Counted from the first letter of the stretch, positions 36,425 through 51,879 are shown. The stretch: 64,000 bases of DNA from Sva-07 sp963717385 (GCA_963717385.1 CAVQWE010000010.1:172047-236046), one strand, 5' to 3'. Notes: a model not told the origin generated them from the sequence alone. Numbers and translations: made by a program.

Positions 36425-39156
36425 TCATCCTCGCGCCGTCACCCGTTGGCGGATCACTCCTGGGGTCTGACCCCTGGCGTGATTCACCCCTTCGCCGAGG
36501 CCCACGTGCTCGCCCCATGACACGTTCACTTCGAGCGGCACGTCGAGGTCGGCGGCATCGTGCATCAGGCCGATCACCAGGTCGCCGACCACGTCGTGTT
36601 CGTCGTGGGGCACTTCGACGATGACCTCGTCGTGCACCTGCAACACGACTCTGCTGTCGTACTCCCCCGCCACCAACGCTTCGTCGATGTTGACCAGCGC
36701 CACCTTGAAGATGTCCGCCGCCAAGCCCTGAATACCGGCGTTCATCGCTTGACGTTCGCCTGCCTGGCGGACGCGGAAGTTCGAGTTCATCAGCTCGGGG
36801 ATCGGGCGGCGGCGACCGAACAGCGTTTCGGTGTAGCCACGCTCGCGCGCCTCGATGACCGTGTTGTCCATGTACTGCTTCACGTTGGGGAACGCCACGA
36901 AGTACGCCTCGAGAATGACCGCAGCTTCCTCGGTGGGAATGTTGAGCCGCTGGCCGAGCCCGTAGGCCTCCATGCCGTAGGCGAGCCCGTACGACACCAT
37001 CTTCGCCTTCGACCGCTGTTCGACGGTCACGCTCGCCGGGTCGACGGCGAACACCCGCGCCGCCGTGGCGTTGTGGATGTCCTCGCCGCTGGTGAACGCC
37101 CCGATCAATCCGGGGTCCTGGGCCAAGTGGGCGATACAGCGCAGCTCGATCTGGTTGTAGTCGGCGACCAGCAGCGTGGTGCCCGGCGCCGGGACGAACG
37201 CCTTGCGGAACTGGCGGCCCTCGTCGGTGCGCACCGGGATGTTGTGCAGATTCGGCTGGTCGGACGACAATCGGCCGGTGCGCGCAACGGTCTGGTTGAA
37301 CGTGGCGTGGATGCGACCGTCGTCGGCAACCTCGGCCAGCAGGCCTTCGCCATAGGTCGAGCGGAGCTTCTCGACCTCGCGGTAGCGCATCAGCGGTCCG
37401 AGGAACTCGGGCCACTGGTCCTTGATCTTCTCGAGTGTCGCCGCGTCGGTGGAGTAGCCGGTCTTGGTCTTCTTGCCCGGTGCCAGACCGCGCTCGTCGT
37501 ACAGGATCTCGCGAAGCTGCTTCGGCGAGTTGAGGTTCAGGTCGTCGCGACCGGCCACCTCACGGAGCTGCACTTGCAGCGTCTGCACCTCGTCGGACAA
37601 GCGTTTGCCGAGTGCTCGCAGTTCGTCGACATCGACGCCGATGCCGACGTGTTCCATCTTGGCGAGCACCAGCACGAGCGGGTTCTCGATCGTGCGGTAC
37701 AGCTCGGCCATCCCTTGGGCCTCGAGGCTTGCCACGATCGGTTCGGCGAGCGCGTTGACCGCCAGCGCATCGCGAGCGGCGAGTTCGGCGTCGCCGAGCG
37801 AGGTGCCGTCGAGGTCGAGTTGTCCACTTCCGGCGGCGTCGTCGGAAGGTCGGGCGTACTTCGTGTACTTCTCGATCAGATCAGGCAGCGTGTAGCGGGC
37901 CTCCGCGGGATCGATCAGATACGCGGCGATCGCCGTGTCGAGGGTGAGCCCCCGCACTTCGACATCGAATTCGAGCAAGCGAGCGCATCAAGCGGTTTGA
38001 CGTTGTGCCCGCGGAGGTTGGTGTGCGCGCCGAGTGCGTTTCGCACCGCATCGTCGGCGAGGACGTCTGCGGGAACCCACAGCACCTCGGCTCCCGATGC
38101 ATCGGTGACCACAGCGACACCAGCGAGCGGGCTCCTCCCGGGTTCGCCGACCCAGGTGGCCGCCATGTCGACGGCGTCGGCCGACGCAATGGCCGCCGCC
38201 GCCTCGGCCGGCGACGACGCAGTGGTCACTTCGGCGACGATCTCGGCTCGGTCGTCGGCAGGGCCGAGATCGACCGACGTGCCCATGGCCGAAAGCGCTC
38301 CGTCGAGCCGCGTGGCCAGCGCACGGAACTCGAGGAAGTCGAACAGTCGCTTCAATTCGTCGGCGTTGGGAGTGACGCCCAGGTCGTCGATGTCGAACTC
38401 GATGGGAGCGTCGTGGCGCAACAACATCAGCTCGAAGTTCTTGCGGGCACGCTCTTCGTTCTCGGCCAGGTTCGACCGCAGCTTGGGCGTCTGCTCGTCG
38501 ACGTGTTCGAAGATGCCATCGAGGCCGCCGTACTTGTTGATCAGCTTGGCAGCGGTCTTCTCACCGACACCGGGCACGCCGGGCAGGTTGTCGCTGTTGT
38601 CGCCGCGCAGCGCGGCGTACTGCACATACATCGCCGGCGTGACACCGGTGCGTTCCTCGATACCCGCTTCGTCGTAGAACGCGTAGTCGCTGACACCACG
38701 CTTGTTGTAGAGCACCTTGACGTCGGGGTCGCTCACCAACTGGTAACTGTCGCGGTCGCCGGTGACGATGATCACCTGATGGCCGGCAGCGACGATGCGG
38801 TCGGTTGCCGTGGCGATGAGGTCGTCGGCCTCCCAGCCGGACAGGTCGATCGCGGTGATGCCGATGGCATCGAGCACCTCGCGGACGAGCCCCATCTGCT
38901 GGCGGAGGATGTCGGGAGCAGCGTCGCGCTGGGCCTTGTACAGCGGTTCGGCTTCGTGGCGGAACGTGGGCTCGGGCCGATCGAACATCACGACGACCCC
39001 GTCGGGCGTGTGGTCCTTGAGCACGTTGATCAGCATCGACGTGAAGCCGAACACCGCGTTGGTGACTTGGCCGCTGGCGGTCGCCATGTCGGTCGGCAGC
39101 GCGAAGAATGCGCGATACGTGAGCGAGTTGCCGTCGATGACGAGGTAGGTGCCCAT
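36425..39156 (-). CDS. polA: DNA polymerase I, one frameshift
   Basis: Roughly 910 residues. The N-terminal 5'-3' exonuclease domain begins YLVIDGNSLTYRAFFALP and has GDRDSYQLV and ALRGDNSDNLPGVPGVGEKTA. The middle 3'-5' exonuclease domain lacks the metal-binding acidic residues, as in mycobacteria and Taq. A frame change near 37980 lies at its edge. Polymerase motifs are A VADYNQIELR, B RSKAKMVSYGLAYGM and C QVHDEVIVEVP. Motif B has Tyr where E. coli has Phe762, as in mycobacterial Pol I. The C-terminus runs about 25 residues past the usual SWG end, through a REP-like repeat. Confidence 0.95.
36462..36483. repeat. REP-like dispersed repeat, copy 2, inside the polA 3' end
   Basis: GGGGTCTGACCCC is a perfect odd-centred palindrome, followed by TGGCGTGAT. 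The copy at 13681-13700 matches in 17 of 20 bases. It overlaps the coding end of polA, whose last 20 or so residues are encoded by it and its flank. Confidence 0.55.
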
Positions 39157-39165
39157 CGGTCGGGA

Positions 39166-39750
39166 TCAGTCGGTGCCGGGGCGCAGCGAGCCGTCGAGGA
39201 TTCGGTCGGCAACGTCACGCATCCGGGTGCGTTCGCTCATTGCGGTGCGCTGCACGAAGGCGAACGCATCCGTCTCGGACATGCCCACCTCGTCCATCAA
39301 CACGCCCTTGGCCCGATCGATGACCTTGCGCGATTCGAGCTGTTCGCCGAGGGCGTCGATCTCGCCGGTCAGCGACCGAAGCTCACGGAAGCGACCCATC
39401 GCCACCTCGATCGCCGGGATGAGATCGCTCTTCTGGAACGGCTTGACCAGGAACGCCAGGGCGCCGGCGTCGCGGGCCTGCTCGACGACTTCACGCTGAC
39501 TGAACGCAGTGAGCATGAGCACGCCACAGATCTTCTCGCCGTTGATGATGCGGGCGGCTTCGAGGCCGTCCATGCCGGGCATCTTGATGTCGAGGATGGC
39601 CAGATCGGGCTGCAACCCACGCACGAGTTCGATGGCTTGGTCGCCGCGACCGGTTTCGCCGATGACCTCGTAACCCTCCTCTTCCAGGGTTTCGCGCAGG
39701 TCCATGCGAATGATGGCCTCGTCCTCGGCGATCACAACACGCAATGGCAT
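39166..39750 (-). CDS. ANTAR-domain response regulator (PdtaR-like)
   Basis: 194 residues, intact. The receiver domain has EDEAIIR acidic residues, the phospho-acceptor Asp in AILDIKMPGMDG, and LVKPFQK with the conserved Lys. The C-terminal ANTAR domain (SRKVIDRAKGVLMDEVGMSETDAFAFVQR) binds RNA hairpin pairs and causes antitermination. Mycobacterial PdtaR has the same layout and works with the kinase PdtaS; no kinase is adjacent here. It is 9 bases upstream of polA in the same direction. Confidence 0.93.
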   Translation of the reverse strand: MPLRVVIAEDEAIIRMDLRETLEEEGYEVIGETGRGDQAIELVRGLQPDLAILDIKMPGMDGLEAARIINGEKICGVLMLTAFSQREVVEQARDAGALAFLVKPFQKSDLIPAIEVAMGRFRELRSLTGEIDALGEQLESRKVIDRAKGVLMDEVGMSETDAFAFVQRTAMSERTRMRDVADRILDGSLRPGTD

Positions 39751-39829
39751 CCCACCTATCTAGCAGCTGACGGGCACGTTCGACTCCTGCGAGGACCGTT
39801 CGACGCCGTCGAGGTCCTCGACAATCGGG

Positions 39830-40657
39830 TCACCCGAATGCTCCCATCATCGCCTGACTGATCGGCCGGCAGAGAGATCGCAGGCGCTCGCAACCGTCGA
39901 CACCGATCGCGTCGTACGGGGCTGCCGCGAGTTCGTCGGTGCGAGCCTCGATGTCGTCGCGCTGCTGACGTCCGAGTTCGGTGATCGCCAGGTCGGAGTC
40001 GAGCCAGCCGCGTTCGCGAAGGCGTTCCTCGGCGGCCAGCCAGTCGTCGCCGGTGCGTTGGCGAGTGGCTCGCAGGATGTCTGCGGAGACATCGCCCGCT
40101 GCGGCGTGGGTGACCAACGCCTCGCAGCCGTCGAGCCCTGCTGCGGTGAGTGCGGCGATGTGGCCGTCGCCGCGGAACTCGCGCAGCAACGACTGCGCAT
40201 GCCAGAGCACGAGATGTGGTTCTTCGGGCCATCCCAGCGACGTGTGACCGGCGAACAGCGGCCGCCCCTCGGGGCATTCGCACGCTGCGAGCGCGGCCGT
40301 GCGGGCGAGTTCGGCGGCTTCGGCGAGTTCAGCGGTGTCGACGAAACCGTCGGCATGGGTTCGAATCATCCGGTCGGCGCCTCGCAACCGGGCCGCCAAC
40401 ACCTCCGACGGGGCGACCCGGTCCCACACCCCGGCCATGCTCCGGCGAACGAGGCCGGGGTCGAAGTTGAAGAAGGTTGCGATGACCACCTCGGCGGGTA
40501 CCGCTCCCATCGGCGCCGACCGGGAGGCGAAGTAGCCGGTCATCCGATCGTCGAGCCCGACGGACTGGTACTCGTCGCGGACCTCGGCAGCGAAGTAGAT
40601 CGCACCGTGAATCGGCTCGAGGGTTCGCCAGGTCTTTCGTGCAGTCACGGGGTCCAT
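39830..40657 (-). CDS. SCO6745-family protein (actinobacterial, unknown)
   Basis: 275 residues, intact and mostly helical. The N-terminal motif ARKTWRTLEPIHGAIYFAAE, then YFASRSAPMGAVPAEVVIATFFNFDPGLVRRSM, is typical of an actinobacterial family of unknown function that some profiles describe as helix-turn-helix. The C-terminal half contains LWHAQSLLREFRGDGHIAAL and a winged-helix-like stretch (TGDDWLAAEERLRERGWLD). A regulatory role is possible but not shown. Confidence 0.8.
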   Translation of the reverse strand: MDPVTARKTWRTLEPIHGAIYFAAEVRDEYQSVGLDDRMTGYFASRSAPMGAVPAEVVIATFFNFDPGLVRRSMAGVWDRVAPSEVLAARLRGADRMIRTHADGFVDTAELAEAAELARTAALAACECPEGRPLFAGHTSLGWPEEPHLVLWHAQSLLREFRGDGHIAALTAAGLDGCEALVTHAAAGDVSADILRATRQRTGDDWLAAEERLRERGWLDSDLAITELGRQQRDDIEARTDELAAAPYDAIGVDGCERLRSLCRPISQAMMGAFG

Positions 40658-40703
40658 CGGGCGAGCTTGTCACGATCGCCGAATGTGTCCGACCCCGGAC
40701 ATG

Positions 40704-40984
40704 ATCAGAGTCGATCGAGCAGTTCGTCTTGGCGCACTTCGAGCGAAGCGATTTCTTCGACCACCTTCGCCCGGTGTCGTGGCGTGGGCGTCGACGTGGC
40801 GGCGAGCATCGCGCGCCTCGAACGACGCACCTGCGGTTTCAGCCACCAGCGCTCGGATCTCCTGATCGTCGGCGTCGTCGCCGAGGTAGATCATCTGTTC
40901 GTCGATCACCGACAGCTCGGTTCGCAAGGTCTTGAGCCGTGTGGCCACCTGCGACAGGCGACGTTCGACGAGCCAGTTACCCAT
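40704..40984 (-). CDS. Small coiled-coil protein, one frameshift
   Basis: The first half reads MGNWLVERRLSQVATRLKTLRTELSVIDEQMIYL, a heptad-rich helix. After one base shift near 40775 the reading becomes HRAKVVEEIASLEVRQDELLDRL and stops at 40704. Corrected length is about 93 residues. The uncorrected frame runs on into Arg-rich nonsense. This looks like a short helical-hairpin protein of the kind common in actinobacteria. I do not know its function. Confidence 0.65.
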
Positions 40985-41052
40985 GGGCTCTCGACGCTAC
41001 ATCGACGAGCGCTGTGATCTGTGGCAACTGGGTTCCGGCTTCCGGGACCAGA

Positions 41053-41091
41053 GGGGCGCAGATGGTGCGTCGGGACGCACGGGGCGCAGAT
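41053..41091. repeat. Direct repeat flanking a short hairpin downstream of the tRNA
   Basis: The 11-base ggggcgcagat occurs at 41053-41063 and 41081-41091, with gtgcgtc / gacgcac inverted arms between. On the minus strand this follows the tRNA 3' end, so it may help end or process the transcript. Confidence 0.4.
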
Positions 41092-41108
41092 CGGATGAGC
41101 ACTTCGCG

Positions 41109-41182
41109 TGCCCCGGGTCGGACTCGAACCGACACTTGACGGTGTTTGAGACCGTTGCCTCTGCCAATTGGGCTACCGGGGC
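41109..41182 (-). tRNA. tRNA with CAA anticodon (predicted Leu), short variable loop
   Basis: The 74-base minus-strand gene folds as a cloverleaf: acceptor GCCCCGG / CCGGGGC with discriminator A, D arm GCCCAATTGGCAGAGGC, anticodon stem acggt / accgt with loop CTCAAAC, and T arm GTCGG TTCGAGT CCGAC. No CCA is encoded. The anticodon reads CAA, i.e. Leu UUG codons. Leu tRNAs normally carry a long variable arm, but only 5 bases are seen here, so identity is less certain than the gene itself. Confidence 0.88.
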
Positions 41183-41259
41183 GCTGTGCGACGGCGAGAC
41201 TAGCGGGCTTACCCGGCGGTAGCTCCCCGCACTGCGACGAGCGGTCTAGCCTGCCGACA

Positions 41260-42438
41260 ATGCTCGCTTTCACCTTCCCGGGCCAAGGGTCGCAACGACC
41301 CGGCATGGGGCTTCCCTGGCGCAACCACGAGAGTTGGGAACTGGTCGACGAGGCCAGCGACATCGCCGGCCGCGACGTCGGCGCCTTGCTCTGCGATGCC
41401 GACGCCGACGAACTCCGAGACACCCGCAACGCGCAACTCACCACGTTCGTGTCGAGCCTGATGGTGCTCGATGCCGTCGAACGACTCGGTATCGCACCCA
41501 ACTACTGCGCTGGTCACAGCCTGGGCGAATACACCGCGCTGACCGCCACCGGTGCGCTCGGGTTCGACGACGGAATCCGGCTCGTCGGAGAACGCAGCGC
41601 AGCAATGCACGACGCCGGACTCGCTCAGCCAGGCACGATGGCTGCGGTTCTCGGACTCGACGACGACCACGTCGATGTGGCCTGCCGCCGCGCCGACGCC
41701 GACGTGTGGGTCGCCAACTTCAATGCACCAGGTCAGGTGGTCATCGCTGGTTCGCCCGACGGGGTCGAAGCCGCCGCACGCCACGCCAAGGATCTCGGAG
41801 CGAAGAAGGTCATGCCATTGCAGGTGGCCGGCGCATTCCACACGCCGTTCATGACCGCAGCGCGTGACCGTCTGCGCGCCGCGCTCGCCGACGCCGACCC
41901 CCGTGACAGCGATGTGCCGGTCGTCTCGAACGTCGACGCGCTCGCCCACGATCAGGCTGCCGACTGGGCCAGCCTGCTGTCGGCTCAACTCTCGAGCCCG
42001 GTGCGTTGGAAGCACTCGCTGCTCACGCTGTCGGGTGCGGGTGTCACCGACTTCGCCGAGTTGGGTCCCGGGTCGGTGCTCACCGGCATGGCCAAACGCA
42101 CCGTGTCGGGAAGCCGAACGATCTCGGTCGCCACGCCCGAAGATCTCGACAAGCTCATCGAATGGGTGGGCGCCGGGCCACCTTCCGGACCGCACCAGCA
42201 AGAGGGAGAACATCTCTTCGCCGTCGAACGGCTCGTGGTGAGCCCAGCCGCAGGCATCTTCGCCCCGGTTGCCGATCTCCACGAGGGGTCCTCGATCTCG
42301 GTCGGCACCGTGGTCGGACACGTCGGCGAGGTCGAGGTCCGTTCGCCGTTCGCCGGCGTGCTGCAGAGCTTCATTGCGCTCGACACCGAGCGCGTCACGA
42401 ACCGCCAACCGATCGTTTGGCTGCGTACCGAACAGTGA
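41260..42438 (+). CDS. fabD: Malonyl-CoA:ACP transacylase FabD with C-terminal lipoyl/biotinyl-like domain
   Basis: 392 residues, about 80 more than usual. The acyltransferase part has FPGQGSQRPGMG, the nucleophile GHSLGEYTALTATGAL, a conserved Arg region, GAFHTPFM with the catalytic His, and LGPGSVLTGMAKRT. The tail from about residue 318 (HLFAVERLVVSPAAGIFAP, HVGEVEVRSPFAGVL) has the hammerhead pattern of lipoyl or biotinyl domains, but the turn has GEVEV in place of the modified Lys, so it is unlikely to carry a cofactor. First gene of a type II fatty-acid cluster, fabD-fabH-fabG-acpP-fabF. Confidence 0.9.
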   Translation: MLAFTFPGQGSQRPGMGLPWRNHESWELVDEASDIAGRDVGALLCDADADELRDTRNAQLTTFVSSLMVLDAVERLGIAPNYCAGHSLGEYTALTATGALGFDDGIRLVGERSAAMHDAGLAQPGTMAAVLGLDDDHVDVACRRADADVWVANFNAPGQVVIAGSPDGVEAAARHAKDLGAKKVMPLQVAGAFHTPFMTAARDRLRAALADADPRDSDVPVVSNVDALAHDQAADWASLLSAQLSSPVRWKHSLLTLSGAGVTDFAELGPGSVLTGMAKRTVSGSRTISVATPEDLDKLIEWVGAGPPSGPHQQEGEHLFAVERLVVSPAAGIFAPVADLHEGSSISVGTVVGHVGEVEVRSPFAGVLQSFIALDTERVTNRQPIVWLRTEQ

Positions 42439-42454
42439 GTGGCAGGACCTGACG

Positions 42455-43432
42455 ATGCCACGAGTTCCCACAGGCGTCCGCGGCGCTGCGATCACCGGTT
42501 GGGGCACCGCACTGCCCGACCAGATCGTCACCAACCACGACCTCGAGCGCACGATCGACACCAACCACGATTGGATCGTCGAGCGCACCGGCATCGTCGA
42601 ACGTCACGTCGGCGGCACCACCGCTGGGCTGTCGGTCGAAGCGGGGCGCCAAGCCATCGAACGCGCGGGCCTCGTGCCCGGCGACATCGACGCCCTGGTA
42701 CTCGCGACCACCACGCCCGATCGCGCAGTGCCGGGCACCTCGGCCACCGTGCAGCATCTCCTCGGCCTGTCGTGCGGCGCGTACGACCTCAACGCGGCGT
42801 GCTCCGGTTGGGTGTACGGGCTCGTCAATGCCCACGGGCTCATCGCGTTGGGCGCAGAGAAGGTCTTGGTGATCGGCACCGACACGCTCTCGCGCATCAC
42901 CGACTGGGACGATCGCAACACTGCGATCTTGTTCGCCGACGGCTCGGGCGCTGCGGTCCTCGAGGCCGTCGAAGGCGCGGGCCAACTCCTCGGTTGGGAC
43001 CTCTCCGCCGACGGCAGCGCCGAGGAGGCGCTCTACGCCGAGGTCGGTGGCAAGCTGCAGATGGAAGGACGCGAGGTGTTCCGCCGGGCGGTTCGGATCA
43101 TGGTCGAGTCGGCCACCGCTTCGATGCAGGCAGCCGGCGTCACCGCCGACCAGATCGCCGTCGTGGTGCCGCACCAGGCCAACATCCGCATCATCTCCGC
43201 GTCGTGCGAACGACTGGGCATCGGGCTCGATCGCACCTCGATCGTGCTCGACCGCACCGGCAACACTTCCGCGGCTTCGATTCCCCTGGCCCTCGCCGAC
43301 GCCTTGGACCGCGGTCGGATCTGCGAAGGTGATCTGGTGTTGTTCGTCGGATTCGGTGCAGGAATGACCGCCGCCAGTGCGGTGGTCCGATGGAGCGCTC
43401 CCGTGCCAGCTCCCCGCAACGGTGGTCGACGC
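42455..43432 (+). CDS. fabH: 3-oxoacyl-ACP synthase III (FabH), continuous with fabG
   Basis: FabH condenses acyl-CoA with malonyl-ACP to start fatty-acid chains. The catalytic Cys is in LNAACSGWVYGL, His in VVPHQANIRI and Asn in RTGNTSAASIPLA. The N-terminus AAITGWGTALPD and ERTGIVERH are typical. The frame continues without stop through a short Pro/Arg linker (APVPAPRNGGRR) into the FabG start at 43433, so the raw sequence predicts a FabH-FabG fusion. In another frame a TGA overlaps the FabG ATG, so a lost base in the linker could equally explain it. Confidence 0.9.
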
Positions 43433-44140
43433 ATGAGCCGTGTGGTCTTGATCACCGGCGGCGCCCGCGGTATCGGGCTGGCATGTGCCGAACGGTTCGC
43501 GGCGCTGGGCGACCAGGTCGCGGTCACCTACAACTCGTCGCCTCCCCCCGAGGGGTTCTTCGGCGTGAAGTGCGACGTGACGTCCAACGACGATGTCGAC
43601 GCCGCCTTCACCGCGGTCGAAGAGCACTTCGGTGGCCCCGTCGAGGTGCTCGTGTCGAACGCCGGCATCACTCGCGACGGCCTGCTGCTGCGCATGTCCG
43701 AGGACGACTTCACCTCGGTCCTCGATGCCAACCTCACTGCTTCGTACCGCGTCGTCAAGCGTGCGAGCCGGGCAATGCTGAAGGCTCGGAGCGGCCGAAT
43801 CGTGCTCGTGTCGTCTGTGGTCGGGCTGCTCGGGTCCGCCGGCCAGGCGAACTACGCGGCCTCGAAGGCCGGCCTCGTCGGCTTCGCCCGCTCCGTTGCT
43901 CGGGAACTCGGCTCGCGGTCGATCACCGTCAACGTCGTCGCCCCCGGCCCGGTCGCCACCGACATGACCGCCGCATTGAGCGACGAACGTCTGGCCGACC
44001 TGACCGCCATGGTGCCGCTGCAACGCGTCGCCGAACCAGCGGAAATCGCTGGCGTGGTCGCCTTCCTCGCTTCAGACGATGCGGCGTACATCACCGGCGC
44101 CGTCATCCCCGTCGACGGCGGCCTCGGAATGGGACACTGA
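43433..44140 (+). CDS. fabG: 3-oxoacyl-ACP reductase (FabG)
   Basis: This short-chain dehydrogenase reduces 3-oxoacyl-ACP with NADPH. It has the cofactor loop GGARGIG, the NAG motif VSNAGITRDGLLLRM, Ser in SSVVGLLGSAGQ, the Y-x3-K pair in NYAASKAGLVGFA and a VAPGPVATDM stretch. 235 residues counting from the ATG. It lies in the same open frame as fabH. Confidence 0.92.
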   Translation: MSRVVLITGGARGIGLACAERFAALGDQVAVTYNSSPPPEGFFGVKCDVTSNDDVDAAFTAVEEHFGGPVEVLVSNAGITRDGLLLRMSEDDFTSVLDANLTASYRVVKRASRAMLKARSGRIVLVSSVVGLLGSAGQANYAASKAGLVGFARSVARELGSRSITVNVVAPGPVATDMTAALSDERLADLTAMVPLQRVAEPAEIAGVVAFLASDDAAYITGAVIPVDGGLGMGH

Positions 44141-44237
44141 CCGCCAGCAACGATTGGTGTCTCACCCCGATCGCTACATCATCGGCATGCCGCATCTGGT
44201 GTGCAACACTTTCCAACCCACCCAGAAGGAGAACACC

Positions 44238-44474
44238 GTGAACGAAGAACTGTTTGCCCGCTTCCGCAAGTGCGCCGTCGAGGTGCTGTCCGTCGAAGAG
44301 AGCGCCGTCGTGCCCGAGGCCAACTTCGGCGACGACCTCGATGCCGACAGCCTCGATCTCGTCGAGCTGGTCATGGCGCTCGAAGAGGAGTTCGACGTGT
44401 CGGTGCCCGAAGAAGAGCTCGAAGGTGTCGAGACCGTCCAGCAGGCCTACGACATCGTCGTCGCGAAACTGTGA
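44238..44474 (+). CDS. acpP: Acyl carrier protein
   Basis: 78 residues starting at a GTG with aaggag 7 bases upstream. The prosthetic-group site DADSLDLVELVMALEEEF has the normal Ser, in contrast to the Thr in the five ACP domains of the nearby megasynthase. The stop overlaps the fabF GTG. It carries acyl chains in type II fatty-acid synthesis. Confidence 0.95.
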   Translation: MNEELFARFRKCAVEVLSVEESAVVPEANFGDDLDADSLDLVELVMALEEEFDVSVPEEELEGVETVQQAYDIVVAKL

Positions 44475-45666
44475 CCCGCGGCGGCCGTCGGGTCGCTGTG
44501 ACCGGGCTCGGGGTCGTCGCACCTGCCGGCATCGGCGTCGACGACTACTGGACCGGTCTGCTCGGCCCGGGAATCTCCGGAGGCACGTCCGACCGAAATC
44601 GACGACTGGGACCCAAGCCCGTACTTCGAGTCCCCCAAGCATGCTCGCCGAGCTGATCGCGTCGAGCAGTTCACGCTCGCTGCAGCCGGCGAGGCATTCG
44701 ACATGGCCGGCGGCATCGACGCAATCGGTGTCGCACCGCCACGGTTCGGCACGATCTTCGCCACCGGTATCGGTGGGCTGCACACCCTGGAAGAGCAGGT
44801 GCTCGTCCGCGCCGAGAAGGGCGACCGACGTGTGTCGCCTTTCCTCGTGCCGATGATGATGGCCAACGCCTCTGGGGCTGCGATCTCGATGCGCTACGGC
44901 CTGCAGGGCCCACTCGAGACGATTTGCACGGCATGTGCCGCCGGGACACACGCCATTGGCTACGCCGCCCGGTTGATCGAGTGGGGTCTCGCCGACGCCG
45001 TGGCAACCGGTGGCGCCGAGTCGGCAGCCACGGCGACGGCACTGGCCGGATTCGGCAACATGACCGCACTGTCGAGCTCCGGTGTCAGCCGACCGTTCGA
45101 CGTCGCCCGCGACGGGTTCGTGATGGGCGAGGGTGCCGCCGTGTTGATCCTCGAGGAGTGGTCCCACGCCGAAGCTCGCGGAGCAACCATCCTCGGCGAG
45201 ATCGTCGGCATGGCGAGCAACGCTGACGCCCACCACATCACGGCGCCGTCACCCGGCGGTGTCGGCGCGATCGCATGCATGCGGCTCGCGCTCGACCACG
45301 CCGGCTTCGATGCGTCGGCGATCAAGCAGGTCAACGCCCACGGTACGTCGACTCCGCTCAACGACGCCGCCGAAGCAGCTGCAGTGACCGAGGTCTTCGG
45401 AGCCACATGCCGTCCCGGTCGTTTCGACCAAAGGCGTCACCGGCCACGCTCTCGGAGCCGCTGGCGCGCTCGAAGCAGCGGCCTCGCTGCTGTCGATCCG
45501 CCACGAGCTGATCCCACCGACAGCGAACACCACCACCATCGATCCCGAGATGACGATCGATGTGGTCATCGGCGAGGCCCGTCCGTGGACACCTGGGCCG
45601 GTGATGTCGAACAACTTCGGCTTCGGCGGCCACAACGGCAGCGTCATCATCGCCCCGCCCACCTGA
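44471..45666 (+). CDS. fabF: 3-oxoacyl-ACP synthase II (FabF), frameshifted
   Basis: FabF elongates fatty acyl-ACPs. The start RRVAVTGLGVVAPAGIG is in one frame. After a break near 44578 the bulk follows: the Cys in CTACAAGTHAIGY, SRPFDVARDGFVMGEG and the first His in NAHGTSTPLNDAAE. After a second break near 45410 the second His lies in KGVTGHALGAAG, and the end is MSNNFGFGGHNGSVI. Corrected length of about 398 residues is slightly below the usual 410. It is the last gene of the type II cluster before the phosphopantetheinyl transferase. Confidence 0.9.
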
Positions 45667-45764
45667 CGCAGCTCAGGTGCCCGTCCGGGCCCGAATGGAC
45701 ACCCGCAGGCTCCGCAACCAAGCGCGATGCCGCCGAGGGCCATGAGTCGAGAGACAATGGCCGT

Positions 45765-46516
45765 ATGTGGTGGCTGGCACACGGTGAGCACGAGGTGCCG
45801 CCCAGCGCTCGAGTGGTTGTCGCCGACCGAACGCGAGTACGTCGCGTCGATCCGCTTCACGAAGCGTCGCAACGAGTACCTCACCCGGCGGTGGACCGCG
45901 AAGCAGGCGATCGCCACCGTGCTGGACATCGGTCGGACGCCGGCGTCGCTCGCACGGATCGAGGTGCAGCATCGACCGAGCGGCGCGCCGTACGTCCACC
46001 TCGACGGGAAGGAAGCCGAAGTCGACGTGTCGATGAGCGACCGCTCCGGGTGGGCCGTGTGCCTCGTCGGGCCGTCCGACAGCGCCGAATTCGGAACGCT
46101 CGGGATCGACCTCGAGGTGGTCGAACCGCGCAGCGACGAGTTCGTCATCGACTTCTTCACCCCGGCGGAAATCGGGCACGTCCAGGGGCTGGCCGACCGC
46201 GACCAGCGTGACGAAGCGGCCAACCTCATCTGGTCGGCGAAGGAGGCCGCCCTCAAGGTCCAGCAGGTCGGATTCCGCGCCGACACGAGGACCGTCGAGG
46301 TTCAACTGGGCAGCAGCCGCAGGAGCGATGGGTGGACCCCGATGAACGTGAACGGACCCTCTGGCCCGATGCCCGGCTGGTGGCGACGCGACGGCGTCTT
46401 CGTCCTGACGATCGCCTGCAACGCGCACCGTGAACCGCCCGAGCTGGTTGCCGACCGGGTCCAGTCTTGCGGCCGCCGTGCCGGTGCATTCGTGGGTCGA
46501 TCACCCGACCTGCTGA
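45765..46516 (+). CDS. 4'-phosphopantetheinyl transferase (Sfp type), frameshifted
   Basis: The enzyme moves phosphopantetheine from CoA onto carrier proteins. The start MWWLAHGEHEVPPS changes frame near 45805 into LSPTEREYVASIRFTKRRNEYLTRRWTAKQAIA. Key motifs are GIDLEVVEPRS (metal-binding Asp and Glu) and the WSAKEAALKV loop. The 3' end is uncertain: a frame change near 46460 gives a stop at 46514. The gene lies between the type II fatty-acid genes and the convergent megasynthase locus, so it probably activates ACPs of one or both. Confidence 0.83.
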
Positions 46517-46539
46517 CGTCCGTTCGATGCAGCCGACGC

Positions 46540-51863
<5,324 letters not shown>

Positions 51864-51879
51864 CTCGCTCACTCCCCGT

